From Rathayibacter agropyri (lineage in GTDB: Bacteria > Actinomycetota > Actinomycetes > Actinomycetales > Microbacteriaceae): 64,000 nucleotides of DNA. The stretch spans positions 854,318-918,317 of the forward strand of contig NZ_JABRPL010000001.1 in assembly GCF_013249015.1 (NCBI RefSeq), written 5' to 3'. Shown here one piece after another: positions 31,440-39,693 of the stretch (within the stretch, counting starts at the first letter, position 1; every line of letters begins with the position of its first letter). Below the pieces are notes generated by a model. It searched no databases. It was not told the DNA's origin and saw only the letters and a program-made list of their open reading frames with translations. The translations under genes and the position numbers were made by a program.

Positions 31440-32128
31440 CAGGGGTACCAGACGTAGGACGACGAAGTGGCTGTTTCGAGCCGCTTTATGATGCGATCGA
31501 TGGCAGCCCGCGCCCTCGGATCCTTTTCCACGATCGTCAGTGCCCGGTTCGAAAAGTACGTTGCCACGTCCGTCGCTTGCAGAAGTCGGCTGGCGTGAGA
31601 CGGCCCGAAATACATCGTGTCGATCAAGCTCGAGAGCTGGCGAGCGGTGTAGCCAGGAACACGGCCGATCTTGAAATTGACCAGGTTTCGTCGACTGCTT
31701 GCGGCGCTGTGGTGGTCGTCAGCGAGCACGATCGCTTTGTCTCCGATGACACTTTCGAGGCGGGCGTCAACTTCGGCAAGAATATGCGCGAGAGTCAGGA
31801 GATGCGCCGGAAACGGACGCGCGTACCGCGCACGAAGGCGAACGAGATTGATCCCTCGGAAGACGAACTCGGCTCCCGAGCGTTGAATGACTTTCGCACC
31901 GAGTTCGCAGGCTTTCACTCTCCAGCCGACCGGCACCCCATCCCACTCTTTCTCACCGTGAAAAATCTCGTTGCCGTGGAATTCTGTCTCCGCTCGAAAG
32001 CCCGGAACATTGTCTGCCAGGATCTGGCCTATACCGTTCAGGCCCGCTTCGACTGCGCTCGCCGCTCCCTCGTCGACCATGAGTGCACCGAAGAAGTAGA
32101 ACCGATCGCCGCGGGCCGACTCGTCCAA
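31439..32128 (-). CDS. DUF3800 protein, frameshifted at its start
   Basis: 229 residues in the open frame, beginning at a TTG with DESARGDRFYFFGALMVDE. This is the DUF3800 opening, which in relatives is preceded by residues such as MRAVFL. Those residues are present one frame away: ATG at 32142 followed by CGC GCG GTT and a run of six T (32132-32127, minus strand); one extra T would give MRAVFLDES continuous with the rest. So the gene is either frameshifted, switched by slippage at the T-run, or started from the TTG. GAAGGGC lies upstream of the ATG. DUF3800 proteins have an RNase H-like fold and occur in mobile and defence regions; function unknown. Next to a horizontally acquired helicase. 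Confidence 0.75.
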   Translation of the reverse strand: MDESARGDRFYFFGALMVDEGAASAVEAGLNGIGQILADNVPGFRAETEFHGNEIFHGEKEWDGVPVGWRVKACELGAKVIQRSGAEFVFRGINLVRLRARYARPFPAHLLTLAHILAEVDARLESVIGDKAIVLADDHHSAASSRRNLVNFKIGRVPGYTARQLSSLIDTMYFGPSHASRLLQATDVATYFSNRALTIVEKDPRARAAIDRIIKRLETATSSSYVWYP

Positions 32129-32146
32129 AAAACCGCGCGCATGATG

Positions 32147-33244
32147 CTAGCCCTTCGACGCGGATGTCAGGTTAAACCTAAATTCCACCACGTCCCCGTC
32201 CTGCATCACGTAGTCCTTCCCCTCGATCCGCGCCTTCCCCTTCGCCCGCGCCTCCGCGATCGACCCCGTCTCGACCAAGTCCTCGAACGAGATGACCTCG
32301 GCCTTGATGAAGCCCTTCTGGAAATCCGTGTGGATGACTCCCGCGGCCTGAGGAGCCGTCCAGCCCTTCCCGATCGTCCACGCGCGGGTCTCCTTCGGTC
32401 CGGCCGTGAGGTAGGTCTGCAGGCCAAGCGTGTCAAAGCCGATGCGCGCGAGCTGGTTCAGGCCCGACTCCGTCTGCCCCGTCGACTCCAGCATCTCCGC
32501 GGCGTCCGCCTCGTCCAGGTCGATCAGCTCCGACTCGATCTTCGCGTCCAAAAAGATTGCCTGCGCCGGCGCCACGAGCGCCGAAAGCTCGGCCTTGCGC
32601 GTCTCATCCGTCAGCACAGCCTCGTCCACGTTGAACACGTAGATAAACGGCTTGGCCGTCAGCAGCCCCAGCTCACGGATCGGCTCGAGGTCGAGCGAGG
32701 AGGCGGACAGCGGCTGTCCTGCGTCGAGGAACGCACGCGCCTTCTTCGCGGTCTCGACCACGATCGGCTCGATCTTGCGACCCTTCAGCTCCTTCTCGTA
32801 GCGCGTCTCGGCCTTCTCGAGGGTCTGCAAATCGGCGAGGATCAGCTCGGTGTTGATGGTCTCCATGTCGCTCGCGGCGTCGACCCGGCCGTCGACGTGC
32901 ACGACGTCCGAATCCTCGAAGCCGCGGATGACCTGCGCGATCGCATCGGCCTCACGGATGTTCGCGAGGAATTTGTTGCCCAGCCCCTCGCCCTCGGAGG
33001 CGCCTCGGACGATGCCGGCGATATCAACGAAGGAGACGGGTGCGGGAAGGATGCGCTCGGAGCCGAAAATGCCGGCGAGCACCTCGAGGCGGGGGTCGGG
33101 CAGGTTCACGACTCCGACGTTGGGCTCGATCGTCGCGAAGGGGTAGTTCGCCGCGAGGACCGTGTTCTTGGTCAGCGCATTGAAGAGCGTCGACTTGCCG
33201 ACGTTGGGGAGACCGACGATTGCGATAGTGAGAGCCACGGGCAT
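32147..33244 (-). CDS. ychF: Redox-regulated ATPase YchF (OLA1 family)
   Basis: 365 residues. Obg-related P-loop protein: G1 GLPNVGKS at 11-18, [13 protein letters not shown]3 [20 protein letters not shown], and NVDE in place of the GTP-specific NKxD, which explains its known ATP preference. Ends with a TGS domain ([33 protein letters not shown]). It binds ribosomes and is linked to oxidative stress response. ATG 33244 starts six residues before the first strand; the frame continues eight codons upstream without homology. A conserved housekeeping gene marking the right border of the helicase/DUF3800 island. Confidence 0.96.
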   Translation of the reverse strand: MPVALTIAIVGLPNVGKSTLFNALTKNTVLAANYPFATIEPNVGVVNLPDPRLEVLAGIFGSERILPAPVSFVDIAGIVRGASEGEGLGNKFLANIREADAIAQVIRGFEDSDVVHVDGRVDAASDMETINTELILADLQTLEKAETRYEKELKGRKIEPIVVETAKKARAFLDAGQPLSASSLDLEPIRELGLLTAKPFIYVFNVDEAVLTDETRKAELSALVAPAQAIFLDAKIESELIDLDEADAAEMLESTGQTESGLNQLARIGFDTLGLQTYLTAGPKETRAWTIGKGWTAPQAAGVIHTDFQKGFIKAEVISFEDLVETGSIAEARAKGKARIEGKDYVMQDGDVVEFRFNLTSASKG

Positions 33245-33325
33245 CCATCCTACGGCGTGGCCGTGCACGGCCCAGGCGTAAGCCGCGCGCGGCCGAGGCG
33301 GTGGCCGCGTGCCGCGACGGGCGGC

Positions 33326-33346
33326 GTCGGAGGTGCGTGAGAGGCT
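33326..33346 (+). promoter_or_regulatory. PafBC-type promoter candidate for DEDDh exonuclease
   Basis: GTCGGAGG (33326-33333), seven bases, hexamer GAGGCT (33341-33346), start codon GTG at 33352. The 15-mer GTCGGAGGTGCGTGA is identical to that before rmuC. The hexamer is a poor -10, but the position five bases before the start suggests a leaderless transcript. Confidence 0.5.
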
Positions 33347-33351
33347 GGAGC

Positions 33352-33939
33352 GTGCCCATCGACTTCACCGCTATCGACTTCGAGACCGCCAACTCACACG
33401 GAGCCTCCGCCTGCTCCGTCGGGCTCGTGAAGGTCCGCGACGGCCGCGTCGTCGACCGGGCCGGTTGGCTGATCCGGCCCCCGCTCGGCTTCGACGACTT
33501 CCTCGAGTGGAACACGCGGATCCACGGCATCCGCAAGCACGATGTGCACGCCGCCGCGTCCTGGGCCGACCAGTTCGCCGACCTCGTCGCCTTCGCGGGC
33601 GACGACGTCTTCGTCGCGCACAACGCCGGCTTCGACATGGGTGTCATCCGCGCCGCTTGCGCCGCAACCGCCCTCGATCACCCCGAATACGACTACCTCT
33701 GCTCACTCCAACTCGCCCGCAAGACCTACGAACTCGAGTCCTACCGCCTGCCCGCCGTGGCAATGGCCGCGGGCTTCGAGGAGTTCCGCCACCACGACGC
33801 GTCGGCCGATGCGGAGGCGTGCGCCGCGATTGTGGTGCACGCAGCCCAGCGCCACGGAGCGTCGAGCCTGGCCGAGCTGGGCGAGCTGGCCGGCGTCGCG
33901 GTGAAGCGCCTGCGGCCGAAGGCGGTCGTCGCGGCCTAA
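33352..33939 (+). CDS. DEDDh 3'-5' exonuclease (DnaQ-like)
   Basis: 195 residues. Exonuclease motifs I, II and III: D9-F-E11, HNAGFD with Asp 95, and H148-DASA-D153. An independent epsilon-like domain as in many actinobacteria, trimming 3' ends of DNA or RNA; it may assist proofreading or repair. GTG 33352 is chosen because the candidate promoter ends five bases before it; a longer frame would start inside the promoter. Its TAA (33937-33939) overlaps the stop of the convergent gene by two bases. The GTCGGAGG element suggests DNA-damage induction. Confidence 0.88.
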   Translation: MPIDFTAIDFETANSHGASACSVGLVKVRDGRVVDRAGWLIRPPLGFDDFLEWNTRIHGIRKHDVHAAASWADQFADLVAFAGDDVFVAHNAGFDMGVIRAACAATALDHPEYDYLCSLQLARKTYELESYRLPAVAMAAGFEEFRHHDASADAEACAAIVVHAAQRHGASSLAELGELAGVAVKRLRPKAVVAA

Positions 33940-34808
33940 CCGCGCGGATCGCCGAACCAGGTGCTGAAGATCCGCCAGAAGTTGCGGTTGCCGTAGGCCG
34001 AGCACGCGTCGCCCTCGCCGTACAGATGTGCGAGCGCCGCTGCATTCGGCTGGTATGGGGTGTAGTAGTAAAGCCCCGCCGTCGCGGCGTTCGCGATGGT
34101 CACCGGAGCCGTGCCACACTCCGCATCGGGCGAGTAGCGGATGTCGTTCGTCTCGCCCACCGGATACCAGTCGAAGCTGCTCTTGGGGCTGCGGTAACGC
34201 TGGAACTGCCAGGCCGCTCCGTAGATCTGAGCGGCGAATCCGTAGGAACCGCTGTCGCAATCGGCCGTGTCCGGGCAGCCGTAGCCGGTGGCGCTGCGAA
34301 ACTGCCGCTCGCTCGGCGCCAGATCCGTGACCAGGGACTGCTCCTTCTGCACCAGCACGAGCAACACGGCCGGATTCACGCCGCAGGCGCCCGCGACCGT
34401 GCTGATGATCTCGGCGGCCGAACGGTGCCGCCCGGCGGGCACCGCGTCGCATTGCGCGTCGCCCACGATCGCGGCGGTGTCCTCCGAGTAGTCGCGCAGG
34501 CACGGCACAGCCTTGCCCTCGCATATCGGCACGCGGGCGTTCAGGAACGCCTGCACGGTCAAGGGTCCCAGCGCGTCGGCGTCGAAGAAGATCTCATCCG
34601 AAACGATGTTGCCCGGGTCGAAGTCGGCGGCGACGGGACCAGGCTGCAGGAACGTCCACATCCGCACCGCCTGCGACTCCCCCGGTGCAGCGGCGTGCCG
34701 GGTCGAGTCGACCGCTCCTGTGAGCAGAAGGGACACCAGCGCCGCGATGACGACCGCACCGTACCGCCGGCGTCGGGCGCCGGTGGTGGGCGGTGCGGTC
34801 GGCGTCAT
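33936..34808 (-). CDS. Secreted protein with lysozyme-like domain, paralogue of next gene
   Basis: 290 residues. A positively charged start and hydrophobic segment (about 17-33) form a signal peptide or anchor. The mature part has four to six Cys residues and the conserved core ACGVNPAVLLVLVQKEQSLVT (Glu 156), ATGYGCPDTADCD, YGFAAQIYGAAWQFQRY, and YYYTPYQPN. The Glu in a helix followed by an aromatic-rich G-F-Q segment recalls lysozyme/SLT muramidases; that is inference. It is 32 bp downstream of a larger paralogue that adds cell-wall-binding repeats. ATG 34808 has GGAGG only one base upstream, so the true start or initiation mode is uncertain. Confidence 0.7.
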   Translation of the reverse strand: MTPTAPPTTGARRRRYGAVVIAALVSLLLTGAVDSTRHAAAPGESQAVRMWTFLQPGPVAADFDPGNIVSDEIFFDADALGPLTVQAFLNARVPICEGKAVPCLRDYSEDTAAIVGDAQCDAVPAGRHRSAAEIISTVAGACGVNPAVLLVLVQKEQSLVTDLAPSERQFRSATGYGCPDTADCDSGSYGFAAQIYGAAWQFQRYRSPKSSFDWYPVGETNDIRYSPDAECGTAPVTIANAATAGLYYYTPYQPNAAALAHLYGEGDACSAYGNRNFWRIFSTWFGDPRG

Positions 34809-34840
34809 CCCTCCACGCCAGTGGCGTGGCCCGCGGGCAA

Positions 34841-37036
34841 TCAGCCGCAGGGGGTAAGGCGCGCGACGTCGTCCGAGAGGGTGGTCGGACCGCCCAGCAG
34901 GACGACTCGCTTCGCTCCCGACTTCGCGATGTCGGTCAGCACGGCGCGCGGCACGCAGGTCGGCGGCACGGCGAACAGGGGACTGTTCGCGTAGCCGACA
35001 GCCGTGGCTCCGGCCAGTGCATCCGGGAAGTTCTCTCCGGTGGCCAGGAACACCGTCTTCGCGCTCGTGAATGCCGCGCGGTTGAGCTGCTCCGACGTGT
35101 CATAGCGGTCCACCCCGCCAATCCTGTTCACGGTCGGGACGCCGAGAGACGTGACAATACCGTCGCTGACCGAGAGGGCGTTACCCGCGACGGTTAGGGT
35201 CTGCACCTTCAGGCCCGAGATGATCCCGCGAGTCACCGCGTCGGCGGAGGTGGCGGTGCCGTTGACGAGGATCACCGGAGCGTCGACCGAGCCCGCCACG
35301 GCGCTGGCACTGAGAGCGTCCGGGAATTTCTCGCCGGTGGCGAGCCAGGCACGCGAGGAGCCGCCAGAGAAGGCGTACTGGATGATCTGCTTCGACGTGT
35401 CGTAGCGGTCCTTCCCACCGATCCGCTCGACCAGAGGCGAGTAGCCCTTGAGCTGGTTCAGGAGGCCGTCGCCGACGCTGAGCGCCGAACCAACGACGAC
35501 GATCTTTGCGGGCTTAAGCCTGGCAAGTTCGTCGCGGACCGGCTGCGACATCGAGTCACGATCGACCAGCAGCAGCGGACCGCCCTGCTTCGCCGCGGCC
35601 GGTGCGGCGCTCAGGGCGTCCGGGAAGTTCGCGCCGGTCGCGATGTACACGACCGGGACGTTCGCGCCGAACACCGCCTTCGAGATCTCGACGGCCGTGC
35701 CCTGGCGGTCGGTGCCCGCGAGTCGGGTCACATCGACACCTGCGGAGGTGCTGACGCTCGAGCAGCCCAGCTCCTTCGAACCCGGGCCGCGGGAGTCGCC
35801 CGAGCCGACCCAGCGATTCCACTCGACGGAGGCGGCGCTGACGCACACCTGGTAGGTACCGGGCGCCGAGACGGGCGCGGTGGCGGTGAAGCCGTGGGCA
35901 CGGCCGGCGACCGGGTACTCGCCCGGGATGTCGCCGCGATCGGAGTTCGCGCTCTGAGTGCGGACCGTCTTCGAGCCGTCTGGCGCCGTCACGGTGACCG
36001 TGGTCGAGAGCGCGGCCTGCTGCGTGGTCGGGTCCACTGCCCAGCCGGACGCGGTCAGGGTGCTCCCCGAGATGCGCGGGGCGTCGACGCGGCCGGCCGG
36101 CGCAATGCCGCCGTTCGCGAGCGTCCCAGCCGGGTTCCAGTCGCTGAAGAGGTACCAGAAATTGATGTTGCCGTAGGTCGCGCAGTTCGAATCTCCGCTG
36201 CCGGTGAGCGCGTAGTCGTTGGGCTGATACGGCGTGTAGTAGTAGAGGTCGGCCGTGGCCTGGTTGCGGATCGGGACGGGCGAGGATCCGCACGCCGTGT
36301 TCGGGTGGTACTGGATGTTCGGCGTCGTTCCGGGCGCAAAGGCGGTGAAGTTCGAGCCGGACCCGGGCGGGTTGGCGTAGCGCTTGAACTGGCGGGCGGC
36401 GCTGTAGACCTGAGTGAAGAAGCCCGCGGAGCCGGGGTCGCACGCGGCGGTGTCGGGGCAGTTGTAACCGGTGGCCTTGGCGTAGTCCTCCGGGGTCGGA
36501 GTCGCGTCGGTGACGAGGCTGCGCTCCTTCTGCACGAGCACGACGAGGGCGAGCGGATTGATGCCGCAGGCGGCGCCGACGCGGGTGAAGATCGTGGCGG
36601 CCGATTCGCGGCCTGAACCGGAGTAGGCGCTGCACATGGCATCGGCGGCCTTCGACGGCGTGGCCTGTGCGAAGTCCTTCAGGCACGGCGTAGCACCACC
36701 GGTCGTGCACCGGCTGCCCTTCTCGTTCAGGAGTGACTGCACTTCGGCAGTGCTCAACGCGTCGCCGTCGAAGAAGTTGGCGTCGCTGATGATGAAGTCA
36801 GCGCGGAAACTGCGGGTCTCGTCCGGGTCGTACGCCTGCCTCCCCTGGTCCGGCACGCCGAGGTCGGCGTGGTCGAGCGACGGGTCAATAGCGCCCGTCT
36901 CGACCGAAACGGACGACGGTGTCGGTGCATCCTCGGCCGCCGAGGCGGAGCTGAGCGGGACAAGTGCGGTGCCCAGCCCGACGGCCAGTGCGAGCGCCGC
37001 CGTGAGCAGACGCGATGAGCTGTTGTGATTCCCCAT
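34841..37036 (-). CDS. Secreted lysozyme-like protein with cell-wall-binding repeats (CW_binding_2)
   Basis: 731 residues. Signal peptide about 1-33 (ALALAVGLGTALVPLSSASA). Domain 1, about 80-298, is the paralogue of the next gene with GINPLALVVLVQKERSLVT (Glu 171) and YYYTPYQPND. Domain 2, about 300-435, is beta-rich (SGWAVDPTTQQ, TVTVTAPDGSK), like a Gmad/Ig domain. Domain 3, about 440-731, has three copies of the CW_binding_2 repeat, each with RIGG-x-DRYDTS or RLAGTDRQ and IATGANFPDALSA. The last anchor proteins to the cell wall. A cell-wall hydrolase is likely. TAGGCT lies eight bases before the ATG, so the mRNA may be leaderless. Confidence 0.82.
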   Translation of the reverse strand: MGNHNSSSRLLTAALALAVGLGTALVPLSSASAAEDAPTPSSVSVETGAIDPSLDHADLGVPDQGRQAYDPDETRSFRADFIISDANFFDGDALSTAEVQSLLNEKGSRCTTGGATPCLKDFAQATPSKAADAMCSAYSGSGRESAATIFTRVGAACGINPLALVVLVQKERSLVTDATPTPEDYAKATGYNCPDTAACDPGSAGFFTQVYSAARQFKRYANPPGSGSNFTAFAPGTTPNIQYHPNTACGSSPVPIRNQATADLYYYTPYQPNDYALTGSGDSNCATYGNINFWYLFSDWNPAGTLANGGIAPAGRVDAPRISGSTLTASGWAVDPTTQQAALSTTVTVTAPDGSKTVRTQSANSDRGDIPGEYPVAGRAHGFTATAPVSAPGTYQVCVSAASVEWNRWVGSGDSRGPGSKELGCSSVSTSAGVDVTRLAGTDRQGTAVEISKAVFGANVPVVYIATGANFPDALSAAPAAAKQGGPLLLVDRDSMSQPVRDELARLKPAKIVVVGSALSVGDGLLNQLKGYSPLVERIGGKDRYDTSKQIIQYAFSGGSSRAWLATGEKFPDALSASAVAGSVDAPVILVNGTATSADAVTRGIISGLKVQTLTVAGNALSVSDGIVTSLGVPTVNRIGGVDRYDTSEQLNRAAFTSAKTVFLATGENFPDALAGATAVGYANSPLFAVPPTCVPRAVLTDIAKSGAKRVVLLGGPTTLSDDVARLTPCG

Positions 37037-37044
37037 GGTTGCGA

Positions 37045-37050
37045 AGCCTA
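37045..37050 (-). promoter_or_regulatory. -10 element TAGGCT of the cell-wall protein gene
   Basis: TAGGCT on the minus strand, eight bases before ATG 37036. Confidence 0.45.
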
Positions 37051-37111
37051 ACCGCCGCCGACCCCCTTTCGCGTCACCCTTCTAGGGGGCGTGGCGCAAC
37101 GGGCCACCGAT

Positions 37112-37132
37112 GTCGGAGGTGCGTGATCTCAT
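37112..37132 (+). promoter_or_regulatory. PafBC-type promoter candidate for rmuC
   Basis: GTCGGAGG (37112-37119), seven bases, hexamer TCTCAT (37127-37132), ATG at 37140. The 15-mer GTCGGAGGTGCGTGA equals that before the exonuclease gene at 33352. Confidence 0.55.
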
Positions 37133-37139
37133 CAGCGGC

Positions 37140-38375
37140 ATGGAACTCACCTTCATCCTCGGTCTGCTGGTCGGCGCGCTCCTCGCCGCCGTCGTGTCGA
37201 TCCTGCTCGCCCGGTCGCGCACTCCCGATGCTGCCCTCGCACTCGAACTCGCCACGGCACGAGCACGTGCCGACGGGCTCGAGGAGCGGCACGACGCCGT
37301 CACAGAGCAGCACCGCGAGCACCTCGGCTCCGCCCGCGACCAGATCCGCGAGCTACAGGAACAACTGCGCGTGGTGGCTGAGCGCGAGCGTCACGACGCG
37401 CGCATCCTGCAGACCCTCTCCCCCGTCGCCGAGAGCCTGCGCGGCATGCAGGAGGCGGTGGGGCGGCTCGAGCGCGAGCGCGCAGCGCAGTTTGGGGCGA
37501 TCACCGAGCAGCTCGAAGGCCAACGGGCCGCGGGTGAGCAGCTGCGGTCGACGACCGAGACGCTCGCCTCCGCCCTGCGCTCGAACACGAGCCGCGGTGC
37601 GTGGGGCGAGACGCAGCTGCGCAACGTGGTCGAGGCGGCAGGGCTCGTCCAGCGGGTCGACTTCGACGTGCAATTCGGCCTCGAGGGCGAAGCGGGCCGC
37701 GGCCGGGCCGACATGGTGGTGCGCCTGCCGGGCGGCAAGGCGATTGCGGTCGATGCGAAGGTCCCGTTCGACGCCTACCTTGAGGCGAGCGCCATCCCGG
37801 CCGGCGCCGGTGGGGAGGAGGAAGCGCGGCGCGCCGGACTCCTGCGCGCGCACGTCCGCGCCCTCCGCGGTCACATCGACGCGCTCGCGGCCCGCTCCTA
37901 CTGGACGGGCCTACCGGCCAGCCCCGAGTTCGTCATCGCGTTCGTGCCGAGCGAGCCGCTGCTCGCGAGCGCGCTCGACGCCGATCCGAGCCTCCTCGAG
38001 TACGCGTTCGCCAAGCGCGTGGCGCTCGCTTCCCCCGTCACCCTCTGGTCGGTCCTCAAGACCGTCGCCTACACCTGGCAGCAAGACGTCTTGACCGACG
38101 ACGCGAAGCGCCTCCTCGACCTCGGCAAGACGCTCTACGCCCGGCTGGGCACTCTCGCCGACCACGCCGAGGGGCTACGCCGCTCGCTCGACAAGACGGT
38201 CGACTCCTACAACGCCTTCGCTGGCTCACTCGAGAGCCGGGTCCTCGTCACGGCGCGCCAGTTCGAGTCCCTCGATGAGTCTCGGGTGATCGCACCGGTC
38301 GGAGGCGTCACCGCGTCACCGCGCCGCCTCACGGCGGTCGAGTTGCTCGGGACGGAGGACGAGCGCAGCGCCTGA
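37140..38375 (+). CDS. rmuC: DNA recombination protein RmuC
   Basis: 411 residues from ATG 37140. One membrane helix (about 3-22), a long coiled coil (about 30-150) with many Glu/Arg heptads, then the RmuC nuclease-like domain with GAWGETQLRNVVEAAGL, GRGRADMVVRLPGGKAIAVDAKVPFDAYLE (PD-(D/E)xK-like D...K pattern) and FVPSEPLLASAL. RmuC limits DNA inversions and is predicted to cleave DNA. An ATG ten codons earlier lies inside the promoter element, so 37140 is preferred: the candidate -10 ends seven bases before it. Ends at a strong terminator shared with glpX. Confidence 0.92.
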   Translation: MELTFILGLLVGALLAAVVSILLARSRTPDAALALELATARARADGLEERHDAVTEQHREHLGSARDQIRELQEQLRVVAERERHDARILQTLSPVAESLRGMQEAVGRLERERAAQFGAITEQLEGQRAAGEQLRSTTETLASALRSNTSRGAWGETQLRNVVEAAGLVQRVDFDVQFGLEGEAGRGRADMVVRLPGGKAIAVDAKVPFDAYLEASAIPAGAGGEEEARRAGLLRAHVRALRGHIDALAARSYWTGLPASPEFVIAFVPSEPLLASALDADPSLLEYAFAKRVALASPVTLWSVLKTVAYTWQQDVLTDDAKRLLDLGKTLYARLGTLADHAEGLRRSLDKTVDSYNAFAGSLESRVLVTARQFESLDESRVIAPVGGVTASPRRLTAVELLGTEDERSA

Positions 38376-38397
38376 TCGCGAACTCCCCGGGGGCCCT

Positions 38398-38440
38398 GCG
38401 GCTTCTCGATCGGCAGAGTCCTGCTGATCGAGAAGTCCGC
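38398..38440. terminator. Strong hairpin between rmuC and glpX
   Basis: CTTCTCGATCGGCAG (38402-38416) pairs with CTGCTGATCGAGAAG (38421-38435) with one G-T pair, extended by GCGG/CCGC across a bulge. It stands between the convergent rmuC and glpX and can stop both. Confidence 0.85.
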
Positions 38441-38487
38441 ATAACGGGCGTCTCCAACTCCTCGACAAGCCGAGCGGAACAGCGGCT

Positions 38488-39504
38488 CTACACCCACTTC
38501 TCCGCGAGGTGCTGCGCTGTCACACGGCGAATGGTGCCGGAGCGCGAGCGCAGGACGATCGACTCCGTCGTGATGACGTGTCCCTCCTTGCGCACACCCT
38601 TCACGAGCCCGCCGTTGGTGACACCCGTCGCCACGAAGTACGTGTTGTCGCTCCGGACCAGATCGTTCGCGTGCAGCACGCGGTCGAGGTCATGGCCCGC
38701 GGCGATCGCCCGCTGACGCTCGTCGTCGTCCTTCGGACGGAGGATCCCCTGGATCACGCCGCCGAGTGCGCGGATGGCGCACGCGGTGATGATCCCCTCC
38801 GGCGTCCCACCGGTGCCGACGCACATGTCCAGACGGGAATCGTGGCGTGCGGCGTTGATGCCACCCGCGACGTCGCCGTCGAGCAGCAACCGGGTGCCGG
38901 CGCCCGCCGCGCGGATGTCCTCGATGAGCTTCGCGTGGCGCGGCCGGTCGAGTACCGCGACGCGCATCTCGTCGACCGGCTTGCGCTTGGCGCGAGCCAG
39001 AGCGCGGATGTTCTCACCGATCGGTCGCTCGATGTCGATGATGCCGACGCCCTCGGGCCCGGTGACGATCTTCTCCATATAGAAGACGGCGGACGGATCG
39101 AACATCGCACCGCGATCGGCTACCGCGATCATTGACAGCGCATTCTGCCGCCCGGCAGCGGTGAGCGAGGTGCCGTCGATCGGGTCGACCGCGATATCGG
39201 CGGCCGGCCCTGAGCCGTTGCCGACGTGCTCACCGTTGAAGAGCATGGGCGCATTGTCCTTTTCGCCCTCGCCGATGACGACGACGCCGTCGAAGTTGAC
39301 GGTGCCGAGGAAGGTGCGCATGGCATCGACGGCGGCCCCGTCGGCAGCGTTCTTGTCGCCCTTGCCGATGAACGGCACGGCGCGGATGGCGGCAGCCTCG
39401 GTGGCGCGGACGAGCTCCATGCCAAGGTTGCGGTCGGGGTGGAGGTAGAGCGAGTCGCTCTCCCTCATCGAATCGTTGTCGGTCGCTGAATCGTTCTCGG
39501 TCAC
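38488..39504 (-). CDS. glpX: Class II fructose-1,6-bisphosphatase
   Basis: 338 residues from GTG 39504. Gluconeogenic enzyme removing the 1-phosphate of fructose-1,6-bisphosphate. Motifs: [31 protein letters not shown] (metal-binding Glu), [34 protein letters not shown]. The main FBPase of actinobacteria is of this class. GTG 39504 has GAAGGAC nine bases upstream; GTG 39537 is an alternative adding 11 residues. The neighbour fbaA, divergently transcribed, works on the same substrate, a sensible pairing. Confidence 0.95.
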   Translation of the reverse strand: MTENDSATDNDSMRESDSLYLHPDRNLGMELVRATEAAAIRAVPFIGKGDKNAADGAAVDAMRTFLGTVNFDGVVVIGEGEKDNAPMLFNGEHVGNGSGPAADIAVDPIDGTSLTAAGRQNALSMIAVADRGAMFDPSAVFYMEKIVTGPEGVGIIDIERPIGENIRALARAKRKPVDEMRVAVLDRPRHAKLIEDIRAAGAGTRLLLDGDVAGGINAARHDSRLDMCVGTGGTPEGIITACAIRALGGVIQGILRPKDDDERQRAIAAGHDLDRVLHANDLVRSDNTYFVATGVTNGGLVKGVRKEGHVITTESIVLRSRSGTIRRVTAQHLAEKWV

Positions 39505-39604
39505 TGAGCGGAGTCCTTCGTCGTCGAGTTCGTGCACGTCGTCGCAGGACCCGCGGAGCGGATCCCCATCCCGCTCGAAGCCTAGCCCAGCGACCCCTCA
39601 CGCC

Positions 39605-39637
39605 AGGAGGGCCCCCGCAGGGCCTCCTCGCTAGACT
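39605..39637 (+). promoter_or_regulatory. Candidate fbaA promoter with palindrome at -35
   Basis: TAGACT (39632-39637) is a likely -10. Upstream AGGAGG-GCC and GGCCTCCT (39605-39628) form an inverted repeat at the -35 position, so a regulator or just a hairpin could sit there. Confidence 0.35.
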
Positions 39638-39693
39638 CGACCGGGTCGCGGGCCTCGCCCGACCCCTCCCGTTCATCCGTCAAAGGAGATGCC

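Noticed and set aside
33247..33252. TAGGAT as a leaderless -10 for ychF
   Set aside because: Only two bases separate it from the ATG, so transcription would begin inside the gene.
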